Below, piece after piece: positions 26,667-34,273 of a DNA stretch of 42,940 bases (positions are counted from its first letter, which is position 1; each line of letters begins with the position of its first letter). The stretch is taken from positions 1-42,940 of the forward strand of contig JAKIUN010000030.1 in NCBI GenBank assembly GCA_021647505.1, in the 5' to 3' direction. The position numbers and the translations under genes are program-made. This DNA is from Gammaproteobacteria bacterium. Lineage in GTDB: Bacteria > Pseudomonadota > Gammaproteobacteria > SZUA-152. A model generated the notes under the pieces. The model had not been told where the DNA came from and did no database searches. It worked only from the letters and a program-made list of their open reading frames with translations.

Positions 26667-28091
26667 TCAGATTGGACGGTTTGGATACGAGGAAAAGCGG
26701 ATGCTGACTTCCAGGCCACCGCGAGTCGACTTGCCCAGCTCCATTGAGGCATCGTGGCGCTCGATAATGCGTTGCACGATGGACATGCCCAGTCCACTGC
26801 CCGGCGCCAGCGCGGCCTTGCCGCGGTAAAAGCGCTCCATGACCTTTGCGTATTCTTCGGTGGGGATGCCGGGACCGCTGTCACAGACTATTAAGTGGAT
26901 GGCACTTTCATCGCAGTCAACTTTTACCCAGACGCTACCCTGTTCGGGCGTATAGCGTATGGCGTTGTCAATCAGGTTGCGCAACATAATATAGATGGCG
27001 TTTTGATTGCCCATGATCTGGCCGTCGCATTCTGCCTCCAGTGCCAGTTCGATACGCTTTTTTTGTGCCGTATCGGCCAGCTCGGCGAGGGTTTCCTGGC
27101 AAATGTCGGTGAGTTTGAGCGGCGCGGTGTCTTGCAAGGCATTTTCCGGGTCGAGACGTGCCAGAGTGAGTAGTTGCTCAACCAGGTGGGTGGCGCGATC
27201 TACCCCCTGAATGATGCGTTGCAGGGCATGCCGTCGGGCTTCGTCGTCATTGGCGCCCAGGGCGACCTGTGCCTGAACCTTGAGTGCTGCCAGCGGGGTG
27301 CGCAGCTCGTGGGCGGCATCGGCGGTGAAACGGCGTTCATTATCAAAGGTGTATTGCAACTGCCTGAACAATAGGTTTAGGGATTCGACCAGCGGTCGGC
27401 TTTCCTCAGGGATGTCTCTCAGTGGCAGGGGTTTCAGCTGGCCGGGTTCGAGGTTGCGGACGTTTTTCGCCAGTCGCAGTAATGGGCGCATAGCGTGGGT
27501 GATGCCGTACCAGATGAGCAATGCCAATGCCGGCAGGCTGAGCAGTACCGGGGTGAGCAGGCGGTTGCTGATGGCGCCGATCAGTTCATTACGGATTTCA
27601 AGACTTTGCCCGACCAGTATGCGTATGCCACTGGGGTCGCCGGTGAGTGAAAACACGCGCCAAACATCGTTCTCAATGAACTGATTGCTAAAACCGGCCG
27701 CCTGGCGGGACAGGGGCTGATGGGTGGGGGCATTGGCGGAGTGCAGGGCGAGATGATGGTCACTGGTCCAGACCTGGAAGGCGAGCTTGTCTTCGTATTC
27801 ATGGCCGATGCCGGTGGCGCCCTCATAGGAAATTTCTATCGATTCGGTAAAGCCGTTACCGCCGACCATGCTTTGATATATCTGTTGCTCGGCCAGTTCA
27901 TGCTCGCTCATGGCCAGCAGGACGCGTGCTGATTGAGCCAGCTGCGCATCGAACAGTTCTTCAATCTCATGGCGGGAATCGAAATAGACCACCAGTGCGG
28001 TAATCAGCCAACTGAAGGCCACCACCGAGAGCAGGGTGACCAGCAGGCGCCGCCGAATGGATATAGAGGAGAGGGAGGAAGTGAAAATCAT
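26667..28091 (-). CDS. QseC-like sensor histidine kinase
   Basis: A 474-residue membrane kinase with membrane segments at about residues 15-37 and 178-198 and a periplasmic domain of about 140 residues between them. The H-box is RRFTADAAHELRTPLAALK with His261; the N-box RNLIDNAIRYTP (371-382), the G1 box CDSGPGIP and the G2 box GSGLGMSIVQ follow. The H-box sequence and domain plan are those of the QseC/PmrB group. It overlaps its response regulator gene by four bases (ATGA). The signal is unknown; QseC in enterics senses hormones and autoinducer 3, but the sensor domain here need not share that. Confidence 0.9.
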   Translation of the reverse strand: MIFTSSLSSISIRRRLLVTLLSVVAFSWLITALVVYFDSRHEIEELFDAQLAQSARVLLAMSEHELAEQQIYQSMVGGNGFTESIEISYEGATGIGHEYEDKLAFQVWTSDHHLALHSANAPTHQPLSRQAAGFSNQFIENDVWRVFSLTGDPSGIRILVGQSLEIRNELIGAISNRLLTPVLLSLPALALLIWYGITHAMRPLLRLAKNVRNLEPGQLKPLPLRDIPEESRPLVESLNLLFRQLQYTFDNERRFTADAAHELRTPLAALKVQAQVALGANDDEARRHALQRIIQGVDRATHLVEQLLTLARLDPENALQDTAPLKLTDICQETLAELADTAQKKRIELALEAECDGQIMGNQNAIYIMLRNLIDNAIRYTPEQGSVWVKVDCDESAIHLIVCDSGPGIPTEEYAKVMERFYRGKAALAPGSGLGMSIVQRIIERHDASMELGKSTRGGLEVSIRFSSYPNRPI

Positions 28092-28765
28092 GTGGGTTTG
28101 TCGATGATATAGCCAACGCCCCGCAGGGTGCGGATCAAGCCGCTGCCGAGTTTTTTACGCAGGTGATGTATGTAGACCTCCACGGCATTGCTTTCGACCT
28201 CTTCACCCCAGGAATACAAGCTCTCCTCCAGTTGTCGACGCGACAGCACCCGGCCGCAGCTTTCCAGCAGCAACTGAAGGATGGCGAATTCACGTCGTGA
28301 AAGTTTTATCGGTTGTTCATCGAGGGTGACGGTGTGGGCTGCCGGATCCAAGGCCAGATTGTTGTGCATGATGACGGGGTTTGCACGACCGTGATGACGG
28401 CGCGTCAGGGCGCGGATGCGGGCGCTCAGTTCGTCCAGGTCGAAGGGCTTGATCATGTAGTCGTCGGCGCCGGAATCCAGCCCAGTAATGCGGTCGGAGA
28501 CGGTATCCCGTGCGGTGAGGATCAGCACCGGTAGCTCGCTGTCCTGGGCGGGGAGGAGCCGATTGCGCAGACGCTTGAGGATCTCGAGTCCGGAGCGGTC
28601 GGGCAGGCCCAGGTCGAGAATCATCAATTCATATTCCTCGGTGCGCAGGGCCGACTCGGCAGACTGAGCGTTTTCCATCCAGTCCACGGCATAGCCAGCC
28701 TGGTTCAGGCCGGCCTGAATGCCGTCGCCGAGCAGTTTGTCATCTTCCACCAGTAACAGACGCAT
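28088..28765 (-). CDS. QseB-like OmpR-family response regulator
   Basis: The 225-residue protein has a receiver domain with acidic Asp8/Asp9, phospho-acceptor Asp51 (LMILDLGLPDRSG), Thr84 and Lys106 (YMIKPFD), and a winged-helix DNA-binding domain (LSRREFAILQLLLE, NAVEVYIHHLRKKLG, IRTLRGVGYII). This is the OmpR/PhoB plan, QseB/PmrA branch. It is the first gene of the operon with the kinase. It lies divergent from pncC, and the 116-base spacer has repeat motifs that may be its own binding sites. Confidence 0.92.
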   Translation of the reverse strand: MRLLLVEDDKLLGDGIQAGLNQAGYAVDWMENAQSAESALRTEEYELMILDLGLPDRSGLEILKRLRNRLLPAQDSELPVLILTARDTVSDRITGLDSGADDYMIKPFDLDELSARIRALTRRHHGRANPVIMHNNLALDPAAHTVTLDEQPIKLSRREFAILQLLLESCGRVLSRRQLEESLYSWGEEVESNAVEVYIHHLRKKLGSGLIRTLRGVGYIIDKPT

Positions 28766-28780
28766 AGGGTGTGTGATTGC

Positions 28781-28839
28781 CTTTAATGAGCGGGTTAAGT
28801 GGGCTAAACACTACACTACACCAGTGTATTCGCACACTG
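28781..28839. promoter_or_regulatory. Candidate regulator binding sites between qseB-like gene and pncC
   Basis: TTAA occurs at 28783-28786 and 28795-28798 (12-base period; QseB/PmrA sites use an 11-base period). A perfect inverted repeat CAGTGT-N6-ACACTG lies at 28822-28839, next to ACACTACACTACAC. Either may be an operator for the two-component system or pncC. Not tested. Confidence 0.3.
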
Positions 28840-28881
28840 TTACCCCTACCAGCGGCCGTCTGGCTGCGATAGTCTTCCTAC

Positions 28882-29379
28882 ATGGATACCTTGACCCTTT
28901 CTTCCCGCGTGGGCGGGGTACTGCTGGCTCGCGGCTGGCAGCTGGCCACTGCCGAATCCTGTACCGGCGGCGCGATTGCGGCGGCGATTACCGACATCGC
29001 CGGTAGTTCGCAGTGGTTTGATCGCGGTTTCGTCACCTACTCCAACCAGTCCAAGCAGGACATGCTGGGCGTGTGCGCCGAAACCCTGCATACCGCCGGT
29101 GCCGTTAGCGAGGCCACCGTGGCCGAGATGGTTAGCGGCGCACTGGTGCGGAGTCAGGCGCGGCTGGCGTTGGCCGTAAGCGGCATCGCCGGCCCCGGTG
29201 GCGGCAGTGCCGACAAACCCGTCGGCACCGTATGTTTAGCCTGGGCGATTGAAGGCGAGCAACCGCTGGTGTGCACCGAGCACTTTGCCGGCGACCGGGC
29301 CGCCGTGCGCGCACAGACCGTCGAGCATGCCCTGCAGGGTGTGCTGGATATGCTTGCCCGGTCTGATGTCAACGCCTGA
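28882..29379 (+). CDS. pncC: Nicotinamide-nucleotide amidase
   Basis: PncC (165 residues, the CinA C-terminal domain alone) turns nicotinamide mononucleotide into nicotinate mononucleotide and ammonia in the cytoplasm, recycling the NMN made by DNA ligase. The catalytic motif AESCTGG (Ser26), FVTYSN (Tyr53) and SGIAGPGGGSADKPVGTV are present. In many relatives pncC lies next to recA; here recA is 3 kb away. It overlaps the next gene by 14 bases. Confidence 0.95.
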   Translation: MDTLTLSSRVGGVLLARGWQLATAESCTGGAIAAAITDIAGSSQWFDRGFVTYSNQSKQDMLGVCAETLHTAGAVSEATVAEMVSGALVRSQARLALAVSGIAGPGGGSADKPVGTVCLAWAIEGEQPLVCTEHFAGDRAAVRAQTVEHALQGVLDMLARSDVNA

Positions 29380-29935
29380 GCGTGAACATGTTTCATCGGC
29401 CGAGCGCCTGTTCTTCGCCCTGTGGCCGGATGATGCGCTGCGCCAGCAGCTAGTGCAGTGTCGCGATACGCTGGCCGCTGATAGCGATGGAGGCAGGCTG
29501 GTTCCGGCTGAAAACCTCCACCTGACTCTGGCCTTTCTCGGCCGTACGGGCATCCGTCAACGGGCCTGTGTCGAAGCGATGGCCGATGTTATTAAGTGTT
29601 CTGCGTTTGAGCTACAGCTGAATCGATTCGGCTACTGGCCCCGGCCGCAGGTGCTGTGGATAGCCCCGCTGGAAATGCCCGAGGCACTGATAACTCTGGC
29701 GACGGCCCTGCATACCGGTGCCGAGGGCTGCGGCTCGAAGCTGGATGCGCGGCCCTACCGTGCCCACATCACCCTCATGCGCAAGCTGACACAAGCAGCG
29801 CAGGATGTGGATTGCCCGCCGTTGATATGGCCGGTGGATCGCTTTGTGTTGGTGCGCTCCCGCGCGCTGCCGCAGGGGGTGAAATATGAGGTGCTTAGAG
29901 AGTGGGGGTTGGGTGAGGAATCATTCGAAGGCTGA
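29366..29935 (+). CDS. thpR: RNA 2',3'-cyclic phosphodiesterase
   Basis: The product is 189 residues from ATG 29366 and has the two HxT motifs of the 2H phosphoesterase family: HLTLAFLG (His52, Thr54) and HITLMRK (His134, Thr136). ThpR hydrolyses RNA 2',3'-cyclic phosphates and was first known as 2'-5' RNA ligase. The frame is open 117 bases further upstream inside pncC, but FFALWPDD near the family N-terminus supports the chosen start. It is co-transcribed with pncC. Confidence 0.92.
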   Translation: MSTPEREHVSSAERLFFALWPDDALRQQLVQCRDTLAADSDGGRLVPAENLHLTLAFLGRTGIRQRACVEAMADVIKCSAFELQLNRFGYWPRPQVLWIAPLEMPEALITLATALHTGAEGCGSKLDARPYRAHITLMRKLTQAAQDVDCPPLIWPVDRFVLVRSRALPQGVKYEVLREWGLGEESFEG

Positions 29936-30041
29936 TTTATCGTGTTGTTTGCAGATCATCTGCAATCCGTAGAGTGCCAGTAGGATGGTGTTCTCCTTGA
30001 ATGCCTTGACCTGCCGTACCCTGTCACGTACTTCACAAGAT

Positions 30042-30075
30042 AAATAAAGCCTGCTCTTTCGAGCAGGCTTTATTT
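30042..30075. terminator. Bidirectional terminator between thpR and PEP-CTERM gene
   Basis: A perfect 15-bp stem (30042-30056 with 30061-30075) around the loop TTTC begins with AAATAAA and ends with TTTATTT, so it can end transcription from both sides. It lies between the convergent thpR and PEP-CTERM genes. Confidence 0.85.
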
Positions 30076-30109
30076 GGCTACTACATGACAGACTGGAAAG
30101 ACTCAGCGA

Positions 30110-30799
30110 CTACGCTCTCCATTTTTTTCGGCTAATACCCGCCAGTCCGACAAGACCCAGGCCCATCAAGAAAAGACTGGTAGGCTCAGGGACGGGGGTG
30201 GGGGTGGAGGCAGCATCATAAGTATATTCAACCGTCAATGTGCCATCGGTATACGTTTGGACATTCGCCGCAATGTTGCCACCGCCGCCAGCAAATGTTG
30301 TCAGAATCACGGTCGTGAAGTCATAACCAAAATCACCTGTACCGATAAAGCTTGCATCAAGTCCGGTGTAAAGATCTATGACACCAGAAGAAGCGCCGCC
30401 AGGACCGAAGGTATCCGATGCGCCGCTGGCAAGGTCAGTATAGTCTTGCGCATTGATTACGGTAAAGGCACCCATGGCAGTAACATCGTTCAGCGGCGTG
30501 GGCAGGCTGGCTCCCGTGCCCAGATACGACTGAACCAGTGTCTGAGCAGTGAAACTTGCTGGGCCAGCCCCGCTGTTTGTGACGGTGCCTTCACTATCGA
30601 TCGCTGCGCTGAACGTAACCGAAACGCCGGTCAAGGTTCCCAGAGACGAATCAAACAAGTCAACCCTTAACTGCTCACCACTCAACTCAGTGAGTACATT
30701 CGTATAACTGTCAGTGAAGCTGATAACCGCTGCCTGGGCGCTGGTTCCTGCCAACAACAAAACGCCGGACAATGCTGCACTAATTTTATTGAATTTCAT
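30110..30799 (-). CDS. PEP-CTERM sorting domain protein (choice-of-anchor E type)
   Basis: The 229-residue protein has a signal peptide (LSGVLLLAGTSAQA cut before AVISF), a beta-rich middle with no cysteine, and a C-terminal sorting signal: PVPEPTSLFLMGLGLVGLAG followed by ISRKKWRA. The PEP motif, hydrophobic helix and basic end are recognised by exosortase, encoded elsewhere. The middle (SFTDSYTNVLTELSGEQLRV, FDSSLGTLTGVSVTFSA) resembles choice-of-anchor E domains. Such proteins are exported and anchored or released in polysaccharide-producing species. GGAGAACGTAA precedes the start; a candidate sigma-54 promoter lies 117 bases upstream. Confidence 0.9.
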   Translation of the reverse strand: MKFNKISAALSGVLLLAGTSAQAAVISFTDSYTNVLTELSGEQLRVDLFDSSLGTLTGVSVTFSAAIDSEGTVTNSGAGPASFTAQTLVQSYLGTGASLPTPLNDVTAMGAFTVINAQDYTDLASGASDTFGPGGASSGVIDLYTGLDASFIGTGDFGYDFTTVILTTFAGGGGNIAANVQTYTDGTLTVEYTYDAASTPTPVPEPTSLFLMGLGLVGLAGISRKKWRA

Positions 30800-30915
30800 T
30801 TACGTTCTCCATTTCCATTGATTATTTTCCAGAAGTTCAATTTTAGATCTCCTTAAACTCAGAGCACCGAAGCCCAATGGATCCAGGGTACTTACATATC
30901 AAGGTTGCAGAGTAT

Positions 30916-30933
30916 AAGCATTTTGCGGGCCAA
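30916..30933 (-). promoter_or_regulatory. Candidate sigma-54 promoter of the PEP-CTERM gene
   Basis: On the minus strand TTGGCCCGCAAAATGCTT matches the -24/-12 pattern: GG and GC are the standard ten bases apart, with 14 of 17 consensus positions kept. PEP-CTERM genes of Zoogloea depend on RpoN and PrsK/PrsR, which makes this plausible. The leader to the start codon would be about 105 bases. Confidence 0.5.
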
Positions 30934-30999
30934 TTATATAAATCCTTTCAATTTCAATAGGATGAAAATAATGTCGCTTATGATAAAGCCCGTAAATCC

Positions 31000-31022
31000 G
31001 AAAATCGTAAAAAAAACCGACA
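31000..31022 (+). repeat. Direct repeat, copy 1
   Basis: 23 bases, identical at 22 positions to 31312-31334 (GAAAATCGTAAA...ACCGACA). It is the downstream copy with respect to the PEP-CTERM gene. Confidence 0.75.
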
Positions 31023-31170
31023 TGTCATTAGTGTCAACAATAAGCTGTGGGTGGAGTGAAAAAAAGGAGGGCGATGTGGAGAAGAGCCAAAAGAGTATTT
31101 TAAATTATTTAAAAATCAATAAGATACGATTAATTTATGCTTGTAGGGTATGGGTTTTCAATGACTGGCC

Positions 31171-31194
31171 TGTGTCATGACGGCCGATGACACA
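31171..31194. promoter_or_regulatory. Inverted repeat TGTGTCAT-N8-ATGACACA
   Basis: A perfect 8-bp inverted repeat with an 8-base centre. Related half sites (TGTCAT, TGTCA) occur at 31023-31036. The symmetry and the position upstream of a candidate sigma-54 promoter suggest a binding site for an activator. Confidence 0.45.
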
Positions 31195-31311
31195 AGTCAG
31201 TAAGGTCAAGTCTAGATTTGATGATGCTTTGCCAATATTTTTATAAGTTATTGATTTGTAGTTTATTTTAGTGCGCCTGTAGTGGCGCTGTTGGCCGGAG
31301 TTTGTAAAGTT

Positions 31312-31334
31312 GAAAATCGTAAAATAAACCGACA
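31312..31334 (+). repeat. Direct repeat, copy 2
   Basis: 23 bases, identical at 22 positions to 31000-31022, on the same strand 312 bases away. Confidence 0.75.
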
Positions 31335-31449
31335 CTTTAGTTTATTTCACGATAACTGGTGGGGGTTGGGTGCCTTCGTTTTGTCCGGAGTGGCGTTTTT
31401 CGACGAATGTCGGCAGGTGGTCGAGGTGAGCGTAATGTAACCCATTGGG

Positions 31450-32340
31450 CTACGGTTTATTAAGGAATGCCCAATCCGCAAAGGCTTCGATCTCGTCCCG
31501 ATTGCGCAGAATGAGCTGGTGGGTGTTGGGGTTCATGCCGTGATCCGCCGTGGTGTCCACTGACAGGCGGTGCAGCAGGTAGCCGATCAGGGCGCGCCGC
31601 ACGGGTATTTCAATCCGGCCGTCCCGGCTTTGGTAGTCCAGCAGCAGGCTGGCCTGTTGCCGGGCGCTGAGGCCGGGGTGGGGGGTCAATTGCAGCGTGA
31701 CGATTTCGATCCAGTCTTCGTCGTATTGGGCGCTGGATTCGGCGGGCTCGTTCAACATCTTTGCATCGCTAAGGCGCGACAAAACAAAATCACGGAAGTC
31801 GTAGGTTTCTTCGTTGTAGGCGCGCAGGTGCCAGCGAGTACCGGTGTTGACCAGTGCGTGGGGTTCGAGGAGGCGTTGCTGGGTCGTGTCCCTGTCGGAC
31901 AGTGAGTGGTAGCTCACTTGCAGTTTGTTATGTTGCTTGATGGCGCGGAGAGTTTGGGCCAGTACGCGGCGCTTAGGCAGGCGCTGTAGCAGGGGCAGGC
32001 TGTCGACGGCAATACCGAAGATGGGCGCGTTGCCATAGGGGCCGCTGGCGGTGGCCAGGTTGGTGGCGAGCATGGGCAATACACTCGCTGGCGACAGGTT
32101 GGCAAACAAGGGCTGGAAGTCTTCGCTGGGGACGAAGCCGAACACGTTGTGGCGATAGTGTAGGTTGTCCCCGCTCAGTTGGCCGTAGAGTTTCAGGTCT
32201 TTGGTGGCGGCGGCGTCGGAGATATCGAAGGCGCGCGCTACGTCGCTACGTGTGACCACGCCGGTATAATAGGCCATGACTTCGATGTACTGGAGTCGTT
32301 GTCGGGCTCCCCACTTGATGTCGCCGATCAGCTTGTTCAT
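31450..32340 (-). CDS. WYL-domain transcriptional regulator
   Basis: The 296-residue protein from ATG 32340 (MNKLIGDIKWGARQRLQYIE) has an N-terminal winged-helix domain (VMAYYTGVVTRSDVARAF, DISDAAATKDLKLYGQL) and a WYL domain at about residues 140-200 (YHSLSDRDTTQQRLLEPHAL, RWHLRAYNEETYDFRDFVLS), followed by a C-terminal extension. This plan is that of the BrxR/CapW-type repressors, which often control phage-defence genes and bind nucleic acid ligands. The frame runs 93 bases further upstream (to 32433) but without a family N-terminus. No defence gene is adjacent; the PEP-CTERM gene lies downstream and recA is divergent. Targets are unknown. Confidence 0.8.
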   Translation of the reverse strand: MNKLIGDIKWGARQRLQYIEVMAYYTGVVTRSDVARAFDISDAAATKDLKLYGQLSGDNLHYRHNVFGFVPSEDFQPLFANLSPASVLPMLATNLATASGPYGNAPIFGIAVDSLPLLQRLPKRRVLAQTLRAIKQHNKLQVSYHSLSDRDTTQQRLLEPHALVNTGTRWHLRAYNEETYDFRDFVLSRLSDAKMLNEPAESSAQYDEDWIEIVTLQLTPHPGLSARQQASLLLDYQSRDGRIEIPVRRALIGYLLHRLSVDTTADHGMNPNTHQLILRNRDEIEAFADWAFLNKP

Positions 32341-32462
32341 TGGGTGTGCACTATTCTCTGCTCGGATGCGGGTATTGGATTTTTGGGTCAGTATAGGCGA
32401 TTGGCTGGCCTGCCTCAATATAAAATATAACATAGTAAAAAATATCTATACGATAAAAAGTA

Positions 32463-32491
32463 TTGACTCGATGGAATGTAGCGGCTAGAGT
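32463..32491 (+). promoter_or_regulatory. recA: Candidate recA promoter
   Basis: TTGACT (32463-32468), a 17-base spacer and TAGAGT (32486-32491) give a strong sigma-70-like promoter 87 bases before recA. No CTG-N10-CAG LexA box is present in the 238 bases between the WYL gene and recA. Confidence 0.55.
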
Positions 32492-32578
32492 TTGCTTCAG
32501 TAACGTAGCCGGGAAGCCTGTTTCCTGTAGCGGCGGCAACGATGGCAGTGAAATGAATGCATAACCGAGGAGATCGAC

Positions 32579-33616
32579 ATGGCGGCAGACGATAAACAAA
32601 AGGCCCTGAATGCGGCGTTGAGCCAGATAGAAAAGCAGTTTGGCAAGGGTTCGGTGATGCGTATGGGCGATGCCAGCGCGTCGCGCGATATCGATGCGGT
32701 CTCCACCGGTTCGCTGGGGCTGGATATTGCCCTCGGCATCGGTGGCCTTCCGCGCGGTCGTGTGGTGGAGGTCTATGGTCCGGAGTCTTCGGGTAAGACC
32801 AGCCTGACACTGCATGTGATCGCGGAGATGCAGAAGCTGGGGGGTACGGCGGCCTTTGTCGATGCCGAACACGCACTGGATCCCAGCTATGCCGAGAAGC
32901 TGGGCGTGAACGTGGATGATCTGCTGGTCTCGCAACCGGATACCGGCGAGCAGGCACTGGAAATCACCGATATGCTGGTGCGCTCCGGTGCGGTGGACAT
33001 TGTCGTTATCGATTCCGTGGCGGCGCTGACGCCAAAGGCCGAGATCGAGGGTGATATGGGTGACCATCACGTTGGCCTGCAGGCGCGGCTGATGTCACAG
33101 GCGCTGCGCAAGCTCACCGCCAATATCAAACGTACCAACACGACGGTGATATTCATCAATCAGATCCGCATGAAGATCGGCGTCATGTTCGGCAACCCCG
33201 AGACCACCACCGGTGGTAACGCACTGAAGTTCTACGCATCCGTGCGCCTGGATATCCGTCGCATCGGTGCAATTAAGAAGGGCGATGAGATTCTCGGCAA
33301 CGAGACGCGTGTCAAGGTAGTGAAAAACAAGGTGGCGCCGCCCTTCAAGAAGACAGAGTTCGATATTTTGTTTGGCGAGGGGATTTCTCACGAGGGTGAG
33401 ATCATCACTCTGGGGGTGCAGGAGAGTATTATCGACAAGAGCGGCGCCTGGTACAGCTATAATGGTGACCGTATTGGTCAGGGCAAGGATAATGTGCGCA
33501 ACTTCCTCAAGGAGAATCCACAGATTGCGGAAGAAATTGAGGTCAAGGTGCGCGCCAAATTGTTGCCCGCTAAGGGTGCAGCAAAGGCCGAACCGTCGGC
33601 TGAAATTGAGGCATAG
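32579..33616 (+). CDS. recA: Recombinase RecA
   Basis: RecA (345 residues) forms filaments on single-stranded DNA, drives strand exchange and sets off LexA self-cleavage. Visible are Walker [10 protein letters not shown] (67-75), [10 protein letters not shown], the Walker B region [14 protein letters not shown], and loop L2 [19 protein letters not shown]. The C-terminal tail is less acidic than that of E. coli. CGAGGAGATCGAC precedes ATG 32579. recX starts 20 bases after its stop, as usual. Confidence 0.99.
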   Translation: MAADDKQKALNAALSQIEKQFGKGSVMRMGDASASRDIDAVSTGSLGLDIALGIGGLPRGRVVEVYGPESSGKTSLTLHVIAEMQKLGGTAAFVDAEHALDPSYAEKLGVNVDDLLVSQPDTGEQALEITDMLVRSGAVDIVVIDSVAALTPKAEIEGDMGDHHVGLQARLMSQALRKLTANIKRTNTTVIFINQIRMKIGVMFGNPETTTGGNALKFYASVRLDIRRIGAIKKGDEILGNETRVKVVKNKVAPPFKKTEFDILFGEGISHEGEIITLGVQESIIDKSGAWYSYNGDRIGQGKDNVRNFLKENPQIAEEIEVKVRAKLLPAKGAAKAEPSAEIEA

Positions 33617-33636
33617 TTGCAGGGAGGATTGCCGGG

Positions 33637-34194
33637 ATGGTCTCGTCTGTGGGCGACATGGCGGTGGATGAGCTTGGCGAAGGCGGGACAGTCGCCGGTG
33701 ATGCGCTGCTGTCCCGCGCCGACTCGTGCAAAGTCCTGCGAAGGAAGGCCATGGACTTGCTGGCGCGCCGCGAGCATTCCGTCGCCGAGTTGCGGCGCAA
33801 GCTGCAATCCCATACCAATGGCCGTGCGAAGGCGCAGAATCTGGACACGGCTGTCATCGATGATGTACTGGCACAGCTGCAAAATGAAGGTTTGGTGAGT
33901 GATGAGCGTTTCACTGAGGCCTTTGTGCGTTATCGCAATAATAATGGTTACGGTCCACGGCGTATTCAGGCAGAATTGCGCGAGCGCGGTGTGAGTGAGA
34001 AAATAGTGCTCATCTACCTCGACTTCGGCGATTCTCAGTGGTCTGAGCGGGCATTAAGCGTACGCAACAAACGTTTTGGGGAAGATCGTCCGAAAGACGC
34101 TAAAGAGCGGGCCCGTCAGGCCCGTTTTCTTCAGTACCGGGGATTTACCGCCGACCAGGCCGGGCAGGTGCTGGACGGTGACATTATTGACTGA
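33637..34194 (+). CDS. recX: Regulatory protein RecX
   Basis: RecX (185 residues from ATG 33637) limits RecA filament growth. The three helical repeats show RRKAMDLLARREHSVAELRR, NEGLVSDERFTEAFVRYRNN and GYGPRRIQAELRERGVSEK. The N-terminal 30 residues are poorly conserved, and ATG 33658 would also serve. It is translated after recA from the same mRNA and followed by a hairpin with a T-run. Confidence 0.93.
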   Translation: MVSSVGDMAVDELGEGGTVAGDALLSRADSCKVLRRKAMDLLARREHSVAELRRKLQSHTNGRAKAQNLDTAVIDDVLAQLQNEGLVSDERFTEAFVRYRNNNGYGPRRIQAELRERGVSEKIVLIYLDFGDSQWSERALSVRNKRFGEDRPKDAKERARQARFLQYRGFTADQAGQVLDGDIID

Positions 34195-34224
34195 GAAATT
34201 GACTGACAATTAGAGGCTTGTTGA

Positions 34225-34251
34225 GCCGGTTGTCAGCCGGCCTGTTTTTTT
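34225..34251 (+). terminator. Terminator after recX
   Basis: GCCGG (34225-34229) and CCGGC (34237-34241) pair and are followed, after three bases, by seven T. A short stem, but placed 31 bases after recX and 23 before alaS. Confidence 0.55.
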
Positions 34252-34273
34252 ACATTTTTGAATAAAGAACACG

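Larger units (their letters stand above)
30800..31449. other. Long AT-rich region upstream of the PEP-CTERM gene
   Basis: 650 bases without a supported gene. It holds the 5' leader and candidate sigma-54 promoter of the PEP-CTERM gene, a 23-base direct repeat, TGTCA-type repeats and the palindrome at 31171-31194. A 91-codon plus-strand frame (30905-31180) has no family likeness and lies in AT-rich DNA. The length and the repeats suggest a control region rather than decay. Confidence 0.5.

Noticed and set aside
30905-31180. Small plus-strand gene upstream of the PEP-CTERM gene
   Set aside because: The 91-residue frame has no family likeness and lies in AT-rich DNA filled with repeats and promoter-like motifs.
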